A stretch of 64,000 nt of DNA from Castor canadensis (Eukaryota > Chordata > Mammalia > Rodentia > Castoridae): contig NC_133400.1 of the NCBI RefSeq assembly GCF_047511655.1, positions 3,819,001-3,883,000 on the forward strand. Direction: 5' to 3'. The notes below the pieces were generated by a model, which did not search any database, was not told where the DNA came from, and saw only the letters and a list, made by a program, of their open reading frames with translations. A program made the position numbers and the translations under genes. This document shows, piece by piece, positions 48,601 to 55,122 of this stretch (position 1 is its first letter; every line of letters starts with the position of its first letter).

Positions 48601-51600
48601 TGCAGTCTTCACTGGTCAGTAGCCGTTGTCCTGGCCATGGTCAGGACACCTTCCCTGCTTGCTTCAGTGAAGCAGTCTCACCTGGAGGGACTCTGGCCTC
48701 TCTGGGTACCGGGCACATGGCCAGGTCTACGTCATGGAGGGCCAGTTGGCTATATTTGACAGACAACTGCCAATGCTGCCTTTGGGAGGTGGCTGAATGT
48801 CCTGCCTCTGAGGGTCAGAAAAGCCAGGGAGGCTCCCAGTGGCAGGGCAAGGGGGAATTACAGGGTAGAGAGGATGGTGACAGCCCCAGGGATAATGGCA
48901 TCTCCACCTCAGCTACCCCAGCAGCCCTTCCTTGCCAGCAGAAAGTGCAATTCCAAAGCCCTTTAGCAGGACAGGAATGGAAGCCTGCACTCTGAGTCCT
49001 GGTCCAGTCCTCAGACCTGGTATTGGCCATCCACGCTCCAATCCCTTTAGCCATTTACTTGGAAGTCTTCCTGGTGCCAAGCCTCGCTTTCCCCACATGC
49101 CTATGGGGTGGCTGTACTCCCTTCCCCTGTCCATAACTTCAACAACAGGGTCACCAACATTCTCTGCGGTACAGGCCCAGCTCATGGAGAGGGGGACTTT
49201 GGCTGCTCAGGGAGCCTGTGGCTCTTACCTGCCCCAGTGCACGGCCAGGTTCTGCCCAATGGACACCAGCAGGCTAGACGGCCCATGCTCCCAGAGACAC
49301 TCCTGGGCCCATGCTGTAGCTGACCTCTCCAGCTCTTCATCCCAGGTCTGCAGGGGGAGGAGAGGCAAAGGGCAGGGGTCAGGGTCAGGGCAAGGTCAGG
49401 CCAGAGGTCCCCGAATCCCAGGAAACCATGGTGTTTTTCATGCTGGGAAGCACCAGAGCTCCGGTTCAGTCTGTCACTGCTGTGACCCTAGACAGGAGCC
49501 TCTGCTCTTGGCCTGTGTGTGACACAGGATTGGGGGTGCTGAATGCTGTCATCAGGAGGCCTGCCACCTGTCCTGATGACTTACTCCCTTTGAGTAAGTG
49601 TGCACCGGGCCTTCGTTATCCAAACCTTTCCTTGCGTTCTAACTGTGGCCTTTGAGATTGACACTCTTACCATTTTATAGAAATGATAATGGAAGCTCTG
49701 ATCACAGCCAGCTGGTCTAGACCCTATCCTCACCACACCTGTCCCTCAACAGGTGCTGCCTCTGGAGGCCAATGGTGTCTCCATCCCCATGCTGGGGACC
49801 ACCTGACACCCCACAATACACACCTCACCTACCTAGAAATGAGGAGACAAGCACAGCTCACTGTGTACCAAGACCCTTCCAGGAATGGCCAGCCAAGGCC
49901 TTTCCTATGACAATGTTAATATGTTGACTACCAGCCCCACACCCCCACCCCAAAACTGTCCCAAAGTGCAGCAGGAGAACACAGGGCCACCACAACCCTG
50001 GGGACCTGGTCTCCCCTCCCGTTGCATGCTCTGCACTGTCACGGTTAACATAAAATCCCAGGAGGTGTCCTTACAAAGCAGCCCTCCAAGGCAGGCTGTG
50101 TGGCCAGCCCAGGAGCTCATAGCTATGGCTACACCTTGGTGTGAGCCAGTCCCTGCTGTCACCATCACCTGCCCCATGGAGCTGTCGATCTCCACCACCA
50201 CACAGCAACAGCATCTCTAATAGCAACGGAGCTTCTCCTCCTGAAAATGTTCTGTTTCTTTATTTACTACAGTGCTGGGGATGGAACCCAGGACCTCACG
50301 CATGCTAGGCAAGCACTCCACCGCCGAGCCACACTGCAGCCTTTCACCATGCTGTCTCATACACTCAAATACAGGCAGGTGTCTCACCTGGCTTCAGAGC
50401 CCTAGTGATCTGCCCTGCCTCCTCCAACAGCCTCACTTCCTCACAAATGAGCCTCAACCCCACCAGCTTCTGAGAGCTGTTCTGAGGTTCCAAGCTTGTT
50501 TCCCTTGAAGAAAAGAGACTCCCGAGGTGGTGGGGTTTGCACCTTCTGTTTCCTGTGCCCACTATGCCCTTCCCTGCACACTTGTTCTCCCTCTCCAGAT
50601 CTCCACTTGAGCGCCTCTCCCACAGGGCAGCCACCACAACAACGGACCTCTCCAAGGTCAGGCCTCTCCAAGCCCTTGTGTTATTTCTTCCAGCTCCTGT
50701 CCTCCGTCCCCTCCAGAATGTTGACCAGTGTCATGACCGACAAGTAGTATTTATGGTGCTCCATAAAAACTTGCTGGATGTATCATCAGGAGGTTCCACG
50801 GGGACCTCAACTGCTCTGTCTTCTCTTTATATCAAGACCCTTGCAGTGTATGGGGCACACAGCAGGCACTCAATACATGCACACAACTAACCAGTTAACC
50901 AAATCCCAGGTGTGTGGAAGGCAGAGAAGTAGAGAAGGAAGCCCAGCCTGACTTCCAGCCACTCATGAGACATTTGCCCAGCACCTGCTCTGTCCAGGTT
51001 TGGGGACAGTTAGGGTGGCTTGGAATCAAAGCTTTGCAGCTTGGAGCTATGTGGCACATGCAAGGCCTTTCAGGGTGAGCCTCTGAGAGCCTCAGTTTCT
51101 CACCTGCAGGGTTGTAACACTGTCTGCCCAGAGGACTCAACAGGACACAAGTCACAGGGCATGACACCACCACTCAATGGTCCTGTCACAGCCCAGCTCC
51201 CACAGCAGCTCTGGAGAGGAGATGGGCACCCGCCCCCACCCAGTTGCCACTGGAGCATGGCCACCAGGCAGAGGGCCAGCTCAGCCACAGCAAAGAAGCC
51301 AGCATGACCAGTTTGAAGTCTAAGATGAAAATATATCATCCGTGAGAGTGACCCGGGAGGCTGCAGGCCCCTTCCAAGGCCCCACCGAGAGCCCCCGGAG
51401 AAGACCAAGTTCTCAGTTGCTGAGGAAGACCTGCATTTGTTGTTGTTTGGGGTTTTTTGTTTTAGATGGTACTGAGGTTTGAACTTGGGGCCTAGAGCTT
51501 GCTAGGCAGGCACTCTACATGAACCACATGCCCAGTGCATTTTTGCATTAGGGTCTTGCTTTTGCTTAGGGATGACTTGGAACCTTGATCCTCCCATCGG

Positions 51601-53996
51601 TGCCTCCCATATAGCTGGGATGACAGGTGTGTGTGACCATGCCAGGATTGTTTGTGAGATTGGGGCCGGGGTGGGGGTGGGGGGGATTCTCACTCACTTT
51701 TTGTCCCAGCTGGCTTCAAATCACATTTCTCCCAATCTCTACCTTCTGAGTAGCTGGGATTACAGATACGAGTCACTGTGCCCAGCAGACCTGTGTTTTA
51801 AAAGCTACTCAGAGCTAATGGACGAACAGGTGGAGGCTCCTGGTCAGTGGCAAGCAATGACCCAAACAGGTCGCCATCCAGTTCCCTGTGGCTCTGGAAA
51901 CCCAGCCAGGGAGAAAGTTTCCATACTGCATCTTAAGGAGAAATGACAATATCACCCATCCACACCTGGAAAGCCCATGCCAAGACCCAGCAGGGCTGAC
52001 CTCAACTGCCTCTGTTACCCTTGGCAAAGGCTGGAATCAGAGGAAGCAGACTTCAAGACGCAGAAGCTTACAGAGATGCTAAGTAACCTCTCCAAGGTCA
52101 AACATCTAGCAAGCAGAAGACCAGGACCCAAACTCAGCAGACTGGCTCCCACCCTGAGTCCCCAAGAAGGATGGGGAGGGGTCTGCGCTCCAAACCCCAA
52201 TAAGTCTGCCATGATTATCTGTATTTCAACCCTAAAAGGGTTTGCACAAGGTACCTAATACATTACATTTTGAAAGTGTCCTAAAATTAGCCTAATCCTC
52301 TGGAATAATGCCTGCCTGATTTTTGTTTTGTTTTGTTTCTGTTTGCCTGATTTTCTTGAAGGAACAAAGAAGCAGTTTCAGATAACATCCCCCAAGACAG
52401 CCTGGCTCAGGACCCCGCCATTCACTCATTCCAGGTATCAGTGTGCAGGAGCGGCCACTAGGGGCTTGTGGGTGGTCTCTGACCTCCAGGCCACGATTGC
52501 CAGAGTACAGTGAATGGGGGGTGTGGGGTCCTAGCTGGGGTGGGCAAGTGGAGGCAGGGGAACAGTCTGCTGAAGCAAAGAAAGAGATAAATCTCAGTGG
52601 CAGGGAGCCTGCCACAGACAGGAAGGCTGGAAGGAAGAGAATTGGGCAGGATTCAGAATAGGCTGGGAGGTGACTGCCGCATAACCTGGGTGTGACAGTG
52701 GCTGAGGGTGCGGCTAGACACAGGTATCCATCTGGGCTCAGCGCTTCCCAGCTGTGACCACTGTTTCTGATTTCCCAGGGTCGGGAGGATGGGAAGCAGC
52801 ACTGTCAGGAACGGGGTGGCAGAGGGAAGCAGGGTGGGGGGGTGAGGCCTGGTAGACCCAAGCTGTCCAGCATGGCAGGGTCCACTGCTTAAATTTAACT
52901 TAATTCAAATGAAGTTGAATTAGATGTTGAGTTCATCAGTCATGCTGGCGATATTTCAAATGCCCAAAAGCCACACACAGACAATGCTGTAAAGAACGTT
53001 CTTAAGCCAGGCCTGATGGTGCTGTGATCCCAGTACTCGGGAGGTAGAAGCAGGGGGATGGAGAGTTCAAGGCCAGCCTGTAGTGAGACCCTGACTCAAA
53101 CCACATAAATCCAAAGACCGTTCTCCTGGGTAACATGGCCTTAGACTAAGGGACTGGAAACTTCCACTGGGCCCTGGATGGGGATGACTTTGGCAGGCTG
53201 GCTCCCCCCATTCCTAAGCATGGCATTCCTCAGGTTCAGAGGGGATCCTCCACTGCCCCTTTCTGCAGTATCATCTCCCACAGACACCCCATTCCTCACA
53301 GACCCACCAACCCAGGCTACTTAGGGAAGATGGGGCCAGAGGGGAATAGAGACAGAGCTGGATGACAGTGGCCCCAGTGTTAGAAACCTCAGAGCACCCT
53401 CTCATCCACTGTCACAGAACACTGTGAGTAGCAATTTCAAAGTGGAAACTGAGGCTCCAGCTCATCCAGAGCTCTTGGACATCCAACGGGGATGTCCAAG
53501 TCACACAGCTTGACAGTGGTAGAGTGGGAACCAGAATCACCAGTGCCCACCCTCAGTTGCTCCCCGAGTCCCCATGTGAAAATGGGGTGGCTTCTGTGCC
53601 AACAGAGGTACCACGAAGGCGTGAGCAACAGGCAGCCTTTGCATACTGAACCCATGAGGTTGCTTTGGCAGAGACAAGAAGGGAACCTGGGATGTCCTCT
53701 TGCCAGAAGACCCTGGGCCTGCCACCTGCCACCGACTAGGCAGTGAGATGGGTGCTCACCATGTACTCCATGTTGGAGGCAGGAGGGGACACCTGGCCCC
53801 GCATTCTGTTGTGCAGCAGGAGGATCTCCTCGCGGTCCGCCCTGGGGATGGCCCTCCGGGTGCGGGAGTGGGGCTCCGCCTGGTATCTGCCCAGCAGCTT
53901 TTCCAGCTTCGTGACGTTGGGCAGGAAGAAGCCTTGAGCTTCGCAGATCAGCAGTGCCAGCCCCACAGGGATAACACCACTCAGGATGTAGTTCAT
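12094..53996 (-). CDS. CRISPLD2: CRISPLD2 ortholog, complete spliced CDS, 14 coding exons, 496 aa
   Basis: Secreted CAP-LCCL glycoprotein. The CDS joins, in transcript order on the minus strand, 53996-53760, 49347-49229, 46527-46395, 46026-45911, 43107-43007, 39125-38982, 37156-37096, 33492-33426, 32969-32839, 30658-30615, 29602-29530, 27170-27095, 22023-21890 and 12148-12094, totalling 1491 nt. All introns are GT-AG and all phases match. Domain order: hydrophobic signal peptide about 1-22; NVT sequon at 27-29; basic R-T-R-R at 45-48; CAP/SCP domain about 57-205, with the CTHYTQIVW signature (158-166) and [12 protein letters not shown] (194-205); Cys-rich hinge and acidic/Pro linker about 206-283; LCCL 1 about 286-381 with [13 protein letters not shown] 2 about 387-488 with SSICKTAVH. 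In the known family the protein is secreted and linked to matrix, LPS binding, facial and lung development, and steroid responsiveness. No truncation or frameshift was seen. CRISPLD1 is the only close alternative; exon peptides and length fit CRISPLD2. Confidence 0.97.
12515..12645. repeat. MIR-type SINE remnant
   Basis: Contains gcaaggaaactgaggcacca and the gaaggtcacatggtta segment of the MIR core. Confidence 0.75.
13384..13424 (+). repeat. TG dinucleotide run
   Basis: Imperfect gtgtgtgtatgcgtgtgtgt run beside the ID element, inside the LINE-1 fragment. Confidence 0.85.
13428..13503 (-). repeat. ID SINE, reverse
   Basis: Reads acggaacccacagccctgca, then ataggcaagtgctccaccac and tgagttgcaaccccaacc, the reverse complement of an ID body. 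It is inserted in the LINE-1 fragment. Confidence 0.8.
13556..13600 (+). repeat. CA-rich microsatellite
   Basis: Imperfect cacacacacacgtacacatg run. Confidence 0.85.
13676..13728 (-). repeat. SINE fragment (tRNA-like half), reverse
   Basis: Fragment tttttggtggcactggggtt, then gaactcggggcctcacactt and gttaggca, matching the reverse of the ID-like half. It splits the LINE-1 text between cttcattttcttttcttgct and atcttttaattttcttaatg. Confidence 0.75.
14251..14468 (+). repeat. Dimeric SINE inside L1M-like fragment
   Basis: Left half ggctgggtgccagtggctca, linker gggcaaatagttctcgagac, right half gaagtggtagagcacctgct and gagttcaaaccttagtccca. Confidence 0.9.
14689..14893 (+). repeat. B1 SINE plus GGAA microsatellite
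   Basis: B1 body aagccaggtgtggtgggcag to agtgagaccctgtctgg (14689-14793), then gaaggaag, gggaggaa and related purine units to 14893. A second case here of a B1 tail running into a GGAA block. Confidence 0.9.
16172..16366 (+). repeat. Dimeric SINE, first of a tandem pair
   Basis: Left half gccgggcaccaggggctcac, linker agcaaatagttcatgagaac, and a shortened right half ggctggtggagtgcatcgaa with gagttcaaaccccaatattg. About 15 bases of the tRNA-like half (the gcctgcctagcaag block) are missing. Confidence 0.9.
16367..16567 (+). repeat. Dimeric SINE, second of a tandem pair
   Basis: Left half gacatagtggcatatgcata, right half ggtggagcacctgcctagca and gagttcaaaccccagtactg. It has a complete right half, unlike its neighbour, so the pair probably arose by two insertions rather than local duplication. 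Confidence 0.85.
17488..17846 (+). repeat. GGGAA/GGAGAA pentanucleotide block
   Basis: About 360 bp, all purine on the plus strand: gggaagcggaa, gggaaggagaa and gggaaggggaa units in runs of the same variant. The sense strand of CRISPLD2 is therefore all pyrimidine. Long Ser/Pro/Phe or Glu/Gly/Lys ORFs here are repeat artefacts. Confidence 0.95.
19430..19560. repeat. Possible MIR remnant
   Basis: Contains catttgaccctcttggtgac and gcccaaggtgactaggctgg, weakly like the MIR core. Confidence 0.45.
20495..20830 (+). repeat. MLT1-like LTR remnant
   Basis: Has tgtccccagattcctatga, agccatgtgaagacccaaga, ggtagccatctgcaagctgg and a terminal ccaaagccgactaacaca, the MLT1 order. No internal viral sequence. 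Confidence 0.75.
21583..21620 (+). repeat. ACACAT microsatellite
   Basis: Repeated acacata and cacaca units followed by a short C run. Confidence 0.9.
21890..22023 (-). CDS. CRISPLD2: CRISPLD2 coding exon 13 (residues 435-478, part of 479)
   Basis: 134 nt between acceptor CTGTTTGCAG and donor AAAG|GTAGGG. It encodes [20 protein letters not shown], then [16 protein letters not shown] and LRNGVQSE. This is the LCCL 2 signature and C-terminal strands. It parallels exon 9 of LCCL 1 in position and phase, consistent with ancient domain duplication. Confidence 0.97.
22903..22990 (-). repeat. ID SINE, reverse
   Basis: G run followed by gggatggaatccagggcctc and ggcaagtgctttgccacaca, the reverse of an ID body. 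Confidence 0.85.
23170..23290. repeat. MIR-type remnant
   Basis: Contains tatctcatttgatctttgcg and gccaaggtcacac, typical of MIR. Confidence 0.6.
23345..23640 (+). repeat. MaLR-type LTR remnant
   Basis: Has ctaaagatgaccacagccta, gggatttgcagatgggatta and agttaaggatctgag, then a caggcagcctctaaggagct segment. Old LTR text, no internal viral sequence. Confidence 0.7.
24760..24880. repeat. Possible MIR remnant
   Basis: Contains gctctaagtgtgtcgctcgc and cattattagtcctctcaatg, weakly MIR-like. Confidence 0.4.
27095..27170 (-). CDS. CRISPLD2: CRISPLD2 coding exon 12 (residues 409-434)
   Basis: 76 nt between acceptor TGTTTTCTAG and donor GAT|GTGAGT. It encodes [19 protein letters not shown], then GTNIYAD, the LCCL 2 core with C-P-A-H-C, matching C-P-A-G-C in LCCL 1. 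Ends in phase 0. Confidence 0.97.
27171..29529 (-). other. CRISPLD2: CRISPLD2 intron between coding exons 11 and 12
   Basis: 2.4 kb in which I recognise no repeat or other feature. This is unusual for the region. ORFs here have no family resemblance. Confidence 0.8.
29530..29602 (-). CDS. CRISPLD2: CRISPLD2 coding exon 11 (residues 385-408, part of 409)
   Basis: 73 nt between acceptor CTGTTTTCAG and donor AG|GTAAGG. It encodes [19 protein letters not shown], then ATHCP, the start of LCCL domain 2. The cysteines at 390, 398 and 407 align with those opening LCCL domain 1. Confidence 0.97.
29603..30614 (-). other. CRISPLD2: CRISPLD2 intron between coding exons 10 and 11
   Basis: 1.0 kb. It holds one ID SINE at 30219-30294; the rest is unremarkable. 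Confidence 0.9.
30219..30294 (+). repeat. ID SINE
   Basis: tRNA-derived body: gggttggggtggagctcagt, ggtagagtgtgctgacctgg, ccctgggtcccatccccaac. Confidence 0.9.
30615..30658 (-). CDS. CRISPLD2: CRISPLD2 coding exon 10, 44-nt exon (residues 370-384, part of 385)
   Basis: Only 44 nt, between an acceptor made of a 27-base T run plus CAG and donor AAAG|GTAAGC. It encodes [15 protein letters not shown], the linker between the two LCCL domains. Both phases match the neighbouring exons and the peptide resembles the family linker, so it is a real exon despite its size. Skipping would shift the frame. Confidence 0.95.
30661..30687 (-). promoter_or_regulatory. 27-base T tract forming the exon 10 splice acceptor
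   Basis: On the plus strand a g is followed by 27 A (30662-30688, within one base). On the sense strand this is an uninterrupted T run leading straight into CAG|C of the 44-nt exon 10. It serves as the polypyrimidine tract. Confidence 0.8.
31180..31690. other. CpG-dense intronic stretch
   Basis: About 25 CpG in 510 bp by hand count, well above the visible background. It is not in a recognised SINE or LTR. It includes AGCGCCCCCTG at 31247-31257, resembling the core half of a CTCF site, and gtgcgctcagagcgcacccg near 31560. Confidence 0.5.
32129..32242 (-). repeat. B1 SINE, reverse
   Basis: Reads gacagggtctcatatgcagc, ctggtctcgaactcctaatc and gcaccaccacacctggc, the reverse of B1. Confidence 0.9.
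32303..32488 (+). repeat. Dimeric SINE (right half shortened)
   Basis: Left half ggctgggcaccagtaacata, linker ggcaaatagtttgagagacc, right half beginning ggctgccagagtagcctgcc and ending gagttcaaatcccagtact. The ctcaagtggtagagc segment is missing. Confidence 0.9.
32839..32969 (-). CDS. CRISPLD2: CRISPLD2 coding exon 9 (residues 327-369, part of 370)
   Basis: 131 nt between acceptor TCCCACGCAG and donor AAG|GTACCC. It encodes [20 protein letters not shown], then VDITRKGK...SQRHGVESL. This is the LCCL signature (SxICxAAIHxG) and the rest of LCCL domain 1. The donor GTACCC is weak at +4 to +6. Skipping this exon would shift the frame. Confidence 0.97.
32970..33425 (-). other. CRISPLD2: CRISPLD2 intron between coding exons 8 and 9
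   Basis: 456 nt, one of the shortest introns in the gene; no repeat recognised. Confidence 0.9.
33426..33492 (-). CDS. CRISPLD2: CRISPLD2 coding exon 8 (residues 304-326)
   Basis: 67 nt between acceptor TGTCTGGCAG and donor AGT|GTGAGT. It encodes [16 protein letters not shown], then GSVFYES, the LCCL domain 1 core with the C-P-A-G-C motif. It ends in phase 0 directly before the SSSIC motif of the next exon. Confidence 0.97.
33625..33714 (-). repeat. ID SINE, reverse
   Basis: Reads tgtgtgtgtggtactgggaa, acccaaggccttgtgcatag and ctctgccactgagctagatc, the reverse of an ID body. Confidence 0.85.
36604..36800 (+). mobile_element. MER20-like DNA transposon remnant (hAT-Charlie)
   Basis: Matches the remembered MER20 order: gttctcaacctgggggaaat, accccttgggggacatctgt, agatgcctggagacatttca, gttgtaacaaccaggga, ctcaacaatcctataatatt, caggacaaccccaccacagg and gttagtagtgccag. 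Non-autonomous, with no transposase. Confidence 0.8.
37096..37156 (-). CDS. CRISPLD2: CRISPLD2 coding exon 7 (residues 284-303, part of 304)
   Basis: 61 nt between acceptor TCTCTCCCAG and donor AG|GTGAGG. It encodes [20 protein letters not shown], the start of LCCL domain 1 with three cysteines (289, 297, 302). It starts by completing Thr and ends with two bases of Arg. Confidence 0.96.
37655..37772 (-). repeat. B1 SINE, reverse
   Basis: Reads gagacagggtcttgctatgc, ccttgaactcacaatcctcc and aagtgctgggattagattac, the reverse of B1. Confidence 0.92.
37828..37906 (-). repeat. ID SINE, reverse
   Basis: Reads ggggatagaacccagggcct and aggtactccaccactgagct, the reverse of ID. Confidence 0.9.
38982..39125 (-). 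CDS. CRISPLD2: CRISPLD2 coding exon 6, linker (residues 236-283, part of 284)
   Basis: 144 nt between an unusual acceptor ending ACTATTAAG and donor ATGA|GTGAGT. It encodes an acidic, then Pro/Lys-rich linker ([19 protein letters not shown], then [17 protein letters not shown]) between the hinge and the first LCCL domain. This is the least conserved part of the protein, as expected for a linker. The acceptor has an AAG end and a weak pyrimidine tract. The exon is a multiple of three, so skipping it would keep the frame. Confidence 0.95.
40130..40931. promoter_or_regulatory. CpG-dense intronic stretch with TATAAA on the plus strand
   Basis: Hand count gives about 28 CpG between 40421 and 40931 and 9 more in 40130-40380. 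This is far denser than neighbouring introns and not within a recognised repeat. A cacgcgtacgg cluster lies just before gcgctataaactccc, with TATAAA at 40605-40610 in antisense orientation to CRISPLD2. It may be a small intronic CpG island or alternative or antisense promoter. Function is inferred. Confidence 0.45.
41325..41440. repeat. MIR-type SINE
   Basis: Clear MIR core: cccatttcacagacgaggaa, actgaggctcagagaggcga, agtgacttgcccaggttcac. Confidence 0.9.
43007..43107 (-). CDS. CRISPLD2: CRISPLD2 coding exon 5 (residues 202-235, part of 236)
   Basis: 101 nt between acceptor TGTCCTCAG and donor CGAG|GTAGGC. It encodes [18 protein letters not shown], then [15 protein letters not shown]. This is the short Cys-rich hinge that follows the CAP domain in CRISP-related proteins. 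It starts by completing Lys and ends with one base of a Glu codon. Confidence 0.96.
44308..44580 (+). repeat. MLT1-like LTR remnant
   Basis: Has gtccctctcaaatccacatg, ggctgtgtttggagatgggt, gaccttataaaaagagaccc and aaggctgccatctgcgagcc. MLT1 order, no internal viral sequence. Confidence 0.8.
45355..45549 (+). repeat. 5'-truncated dimeric SINE with A and GAAA tail
   Basis: Starts inside the left half (actcaggaggcagagatcag), linker gccaacagtttgagagaccc, right half ggtaagagcacctgcctagc, then a 19-base A run and four gaaa-type units. Confidence 0.9.
45911..46026 (-). CDS. CRISPLD2: CRISPLD2 coding exon 4 (residues 164-201, part of 202)
   Basis: 116 nt between acceptor TCTTTTCAG and donor AA|GTAAGA. 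It encodes [16 protein letters not shown], which completes CAP signature 1, and then [14 protein letters not shown], the CAP signature 2 block. Cysteine spacing matches the CRISPLD family. It ends with two bases of a lysine codon. Confidence 0.97.
46027..46394 (-). other. CRISPLD2: CRISPLD2 intron between coding exons 3 and 4
   Basis: 368 nt, the shortest intron in the gene; no repeat recognised. Confidence 0.93.
46395..46527 (-). CDS. CRISPLD2: CRISPLD2 coding exon 3 (residues 119-163)
   Basis: 133 nt between acceptor CCCCCGCAG and donor CAG|GTACCT. It encodes [15 protein letters not shown] and the [17 protein letters not shown] stretch, then CTHYTQ, the first half of CAP signature 1 with H160. 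It begins by completing the Arg codon (AG|G) and ends in phase 0. The donor GTACCT departs from GTRAGT at +4 and +5. Confidence 0.97.
47280..47397 (-). repeat. B1 SINE, reverse
   Basis: Reads gaaacaggatcatagagtac, aggctggcctcgaactcata and gtactaggatttcaggcaag, the reverse of B1. Confidence 0.88.
47738..47804 (-). repeat. ID SINE, reverse, internally shortened
   Basis: Reads gcagtactggggactgaact and cagggcctcacacttgcttg, then agctgcgcccccagcc. The middle aggcaagtgctctaccac segment is missing. Confidence 0.8.
48191..48281 (-). repeat. ID SINE, reverse
   Basis: Reads tggttccagagttggaacct, gtaggcaagtgctctcccac and tgagccgcacccccagccc, the reverse of ID. Confidence 0.88.
49229..49347 (-). CDS. 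CRISPLD2: CRISPLD2 coding exon 2 (residues 80-118, part of 119)
   Basis: 119 nt between acceptor CCCTGCAG and donor AG|GTAAGA. It encodes the CAP-domain segment [17 protein letters not shown]...WEHG...[12 protein letters not shown]. This carries the WDEELE helix and the WEHG histidine (H100) expected at the CAP cavity. It starts in phase 0 and leaves two bases (AG) of an arginine codon. No stop in frame. Confidence 0.96.
50270..50341 (-). repeat. ID SINE, reverse
   Basis: Reads gtgctggggatggaacccag, gcatgctaggcaagcactcc and accgccgagcc, the reverse of ID. Among the least diverged ID copies here. Confidence 0.92.
51440..51787 (-). repeat. Two adjacent reverse SINEs: a dimer and a 7SL-like half
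   Basis: The first (51440-51650) reads ggtttgaacttggggcctag, gctaggcaggcactctacat and ggatgacaggtgtgtgtgac. The second (51650-51787) reads cagctggcttcaaatcacat and gtagctgggattacagatac, then gagtcactgtgcccagc. Confidence 0.85.
53003..53101 (+). repeat. B1 SINE
   Basis: Reads aagccaggcctgatggtgct, cccagtactcgggaggtaga and ttcaaggccagcctg. Confidence 0.9.
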
Positions 53997-54070
53997 GGCC
54001 AGACACCTGGAGTCTCAACCGGGGACAGGGCAGTATGGGCTCCTCACTCAGAGCTGGAGGTTCAAGAGCT
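53760..54070 (-). CDS. CRISPLD2: CRISPLD2 first coding exon (5' UTR tail + residues 1-79)
   Basis: The acceptor TTTCTTCCAG ends at 54071 and the donor ATG|GTGAGC begins at 53759. Bases 54070-53997 are 5' UTR. The ATG at 53996-53994 has G at -3, an in-frame TGA 21 nt upstream and no upstream ATG within the exon, which fixes the start. It encodes the signal peptide (hydrophobic run ending near CEAQG), PNVT sequon, R-T-R-R basic site and the beginning of the CAP domain ([14 protein letters not shown]). Phase 0 at the donor. A long open frame of 254 codons also runs across this exon on the same strand in another frame but has no family resemblance. Confidence 0.97.
53997..54070 (-). other. CRISPLD2: CRISPLD2 5' UTR segment in the first coding exon
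   Basis: 74 nt between the acceptor and the ATG. It has an in-frame TGA 21 nt upstream of the ATG and no ATG, so translation cannot start further upstream in this exon. The presence of a splice acceptor means at least one non-coding exon lies further upstream. Confidence 0.85.
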
Positions 54071-54134
54071 CTGGAAGAAAGAGAGGAAGTGGGAGGAGAA
54101 GACGAGTTAGTATAGAACCAGTGACAGCGTCTGG

Positions 54135-54240
54135 CCAAGCACTGACTGGAGCAGCCGTAATCCTTTCCGTGGTACAGATGAGGAAACTGAGGCTGCAAAA
54201 CCAGAATCCGATGACAGGAAGTAGTAGAGCTGGGTTTCCA
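54135..54240. repeat. MIR-type remnant
   Basis: Contains tggtacagatgaggaaactg and aggctgcaaaaccagaatcc, the MIR core. Confidence 0.75.
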
Positions 54241-54842
54241 GCACAGTAAGTGTCTGGGTTACAAATGATATTTCCTGGACTTGCTTCCCCTGGACTCAAG
54301 TCCCTTGCCACCATATTTTCTAATTGTGAGGTCACCTGGGCCTGAATTAAGTTCCATCTGCTACCCCTGAAAGGGAACAATAAAAGTTATTTTATGTCAC
54401 CAAGAGATGCATGGACCATGAGCCGACATCAGTTGCAAACTTCCTAGTCCCTGAAGTAAAACTCAAGTTTACTGAGTTAGTCATCAGGCCTCATGTGAGG
54501 CCCATCACTGCCCAAGACCCTCATGGTCCTCCCATGGGGCAGCCCCACAGACTGGTCACCCAGAGCCCAGGAAGGATTCAGCTGCATGCACAGCAGAGCT
54601 CCTACCTGCTAACTTGACCCTGGGAGAAAGTAACAGCGCAATGGGCAGGGTGGCAAGGGGTGACCCTGAATCCCACTTGTCCCATCCCTGCTAGGCAAAC
54701 TCACAGCTGTTTCCAATGTGTCCCCACCAAAGTTCATCCCCCAATTCACATTGATGGTATACACAGGCGGGGCCTTTGGGAGGTAGTTCCCATCCCTTCC
54801 CTTCCCTTCCCTTCCCCATGATGGCATTAGTGGCTTTATAAG

Positions 54843-55056
54843 AAGCACACTGGCTCATGCCTGTAATCCTAGCTACTCCAGAAGCAGAGATTAGAAGAAC
54901 TATAGTTCAAAGCCAGCCTGGGAAAATAGTTCTCAGGACCCTATCTTCAAAAATACTCAACACAATGAAGGGCTAGCAGAGTGACTCAAGTGGTAGAGTG
55001 CCTGCCTAGCAAGCATGGAGCCCCGAGCTCAAACCCCAAAACCCCAGTACCACCAA
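54843..55056 (+). repeat. Dimeric SINE inserted in LTR
   Basis: Left half actggctcatgcctgtaatc, linker ggaaaatagttctcaggacc, right half gactcaagtggtagagtgcc and gcctagcaagcatggagccc. Confidence 0.92.
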
Positions 55057-55068
55057 GGACAAGGACAA

Positions 55069-55122
55069 GAATGAGGAGGAGGAGGAGAAGGAAGAGAAGG
55101 AAGAGGAGGAGGAGGATAGAAA
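55069..55122 (+). repeat. GGA/GAA microsatellite at SINE tail
   Basis: Repeated gaggaggaggag and gaagaggaag units just after the dimer SINE tail. Confidence 0.9.

Larger units (their letters stand above)
46528..49228 (-). other. CRISPLD2: CRISPLD2 intron between coding exons 2 and 3
   Basis: 2.7 kb with a reverse B1, two reverse ID elements and an ID scrap near 46870-46912. The rest is unremarkable. Confidence 0.9.
49348..53759 (-). other. CRISPLD2: CRISPLD2 intron between coding exons 1 and 2
   Basis: 4.4 kb with a reverse ID, two reverse SINE copies side by side and a B1. Stretches 50350-51430 and 51800-53000 show nothing recognisable. Confidence 0.9.

Noticed and set aside
48932..49522. 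196-codon plus-strand ORF across coding exon 2
   Set aside because: Antisense shadow of the exon; no family resemblance.
53437..54198. 254-codon open frame on the minus strand overlapping the first coding exon
   Set aside because: It runs in a different frame from the CRISPLD2 exon, through a splice acceptor, a donor and a MIR. The product has no family features.
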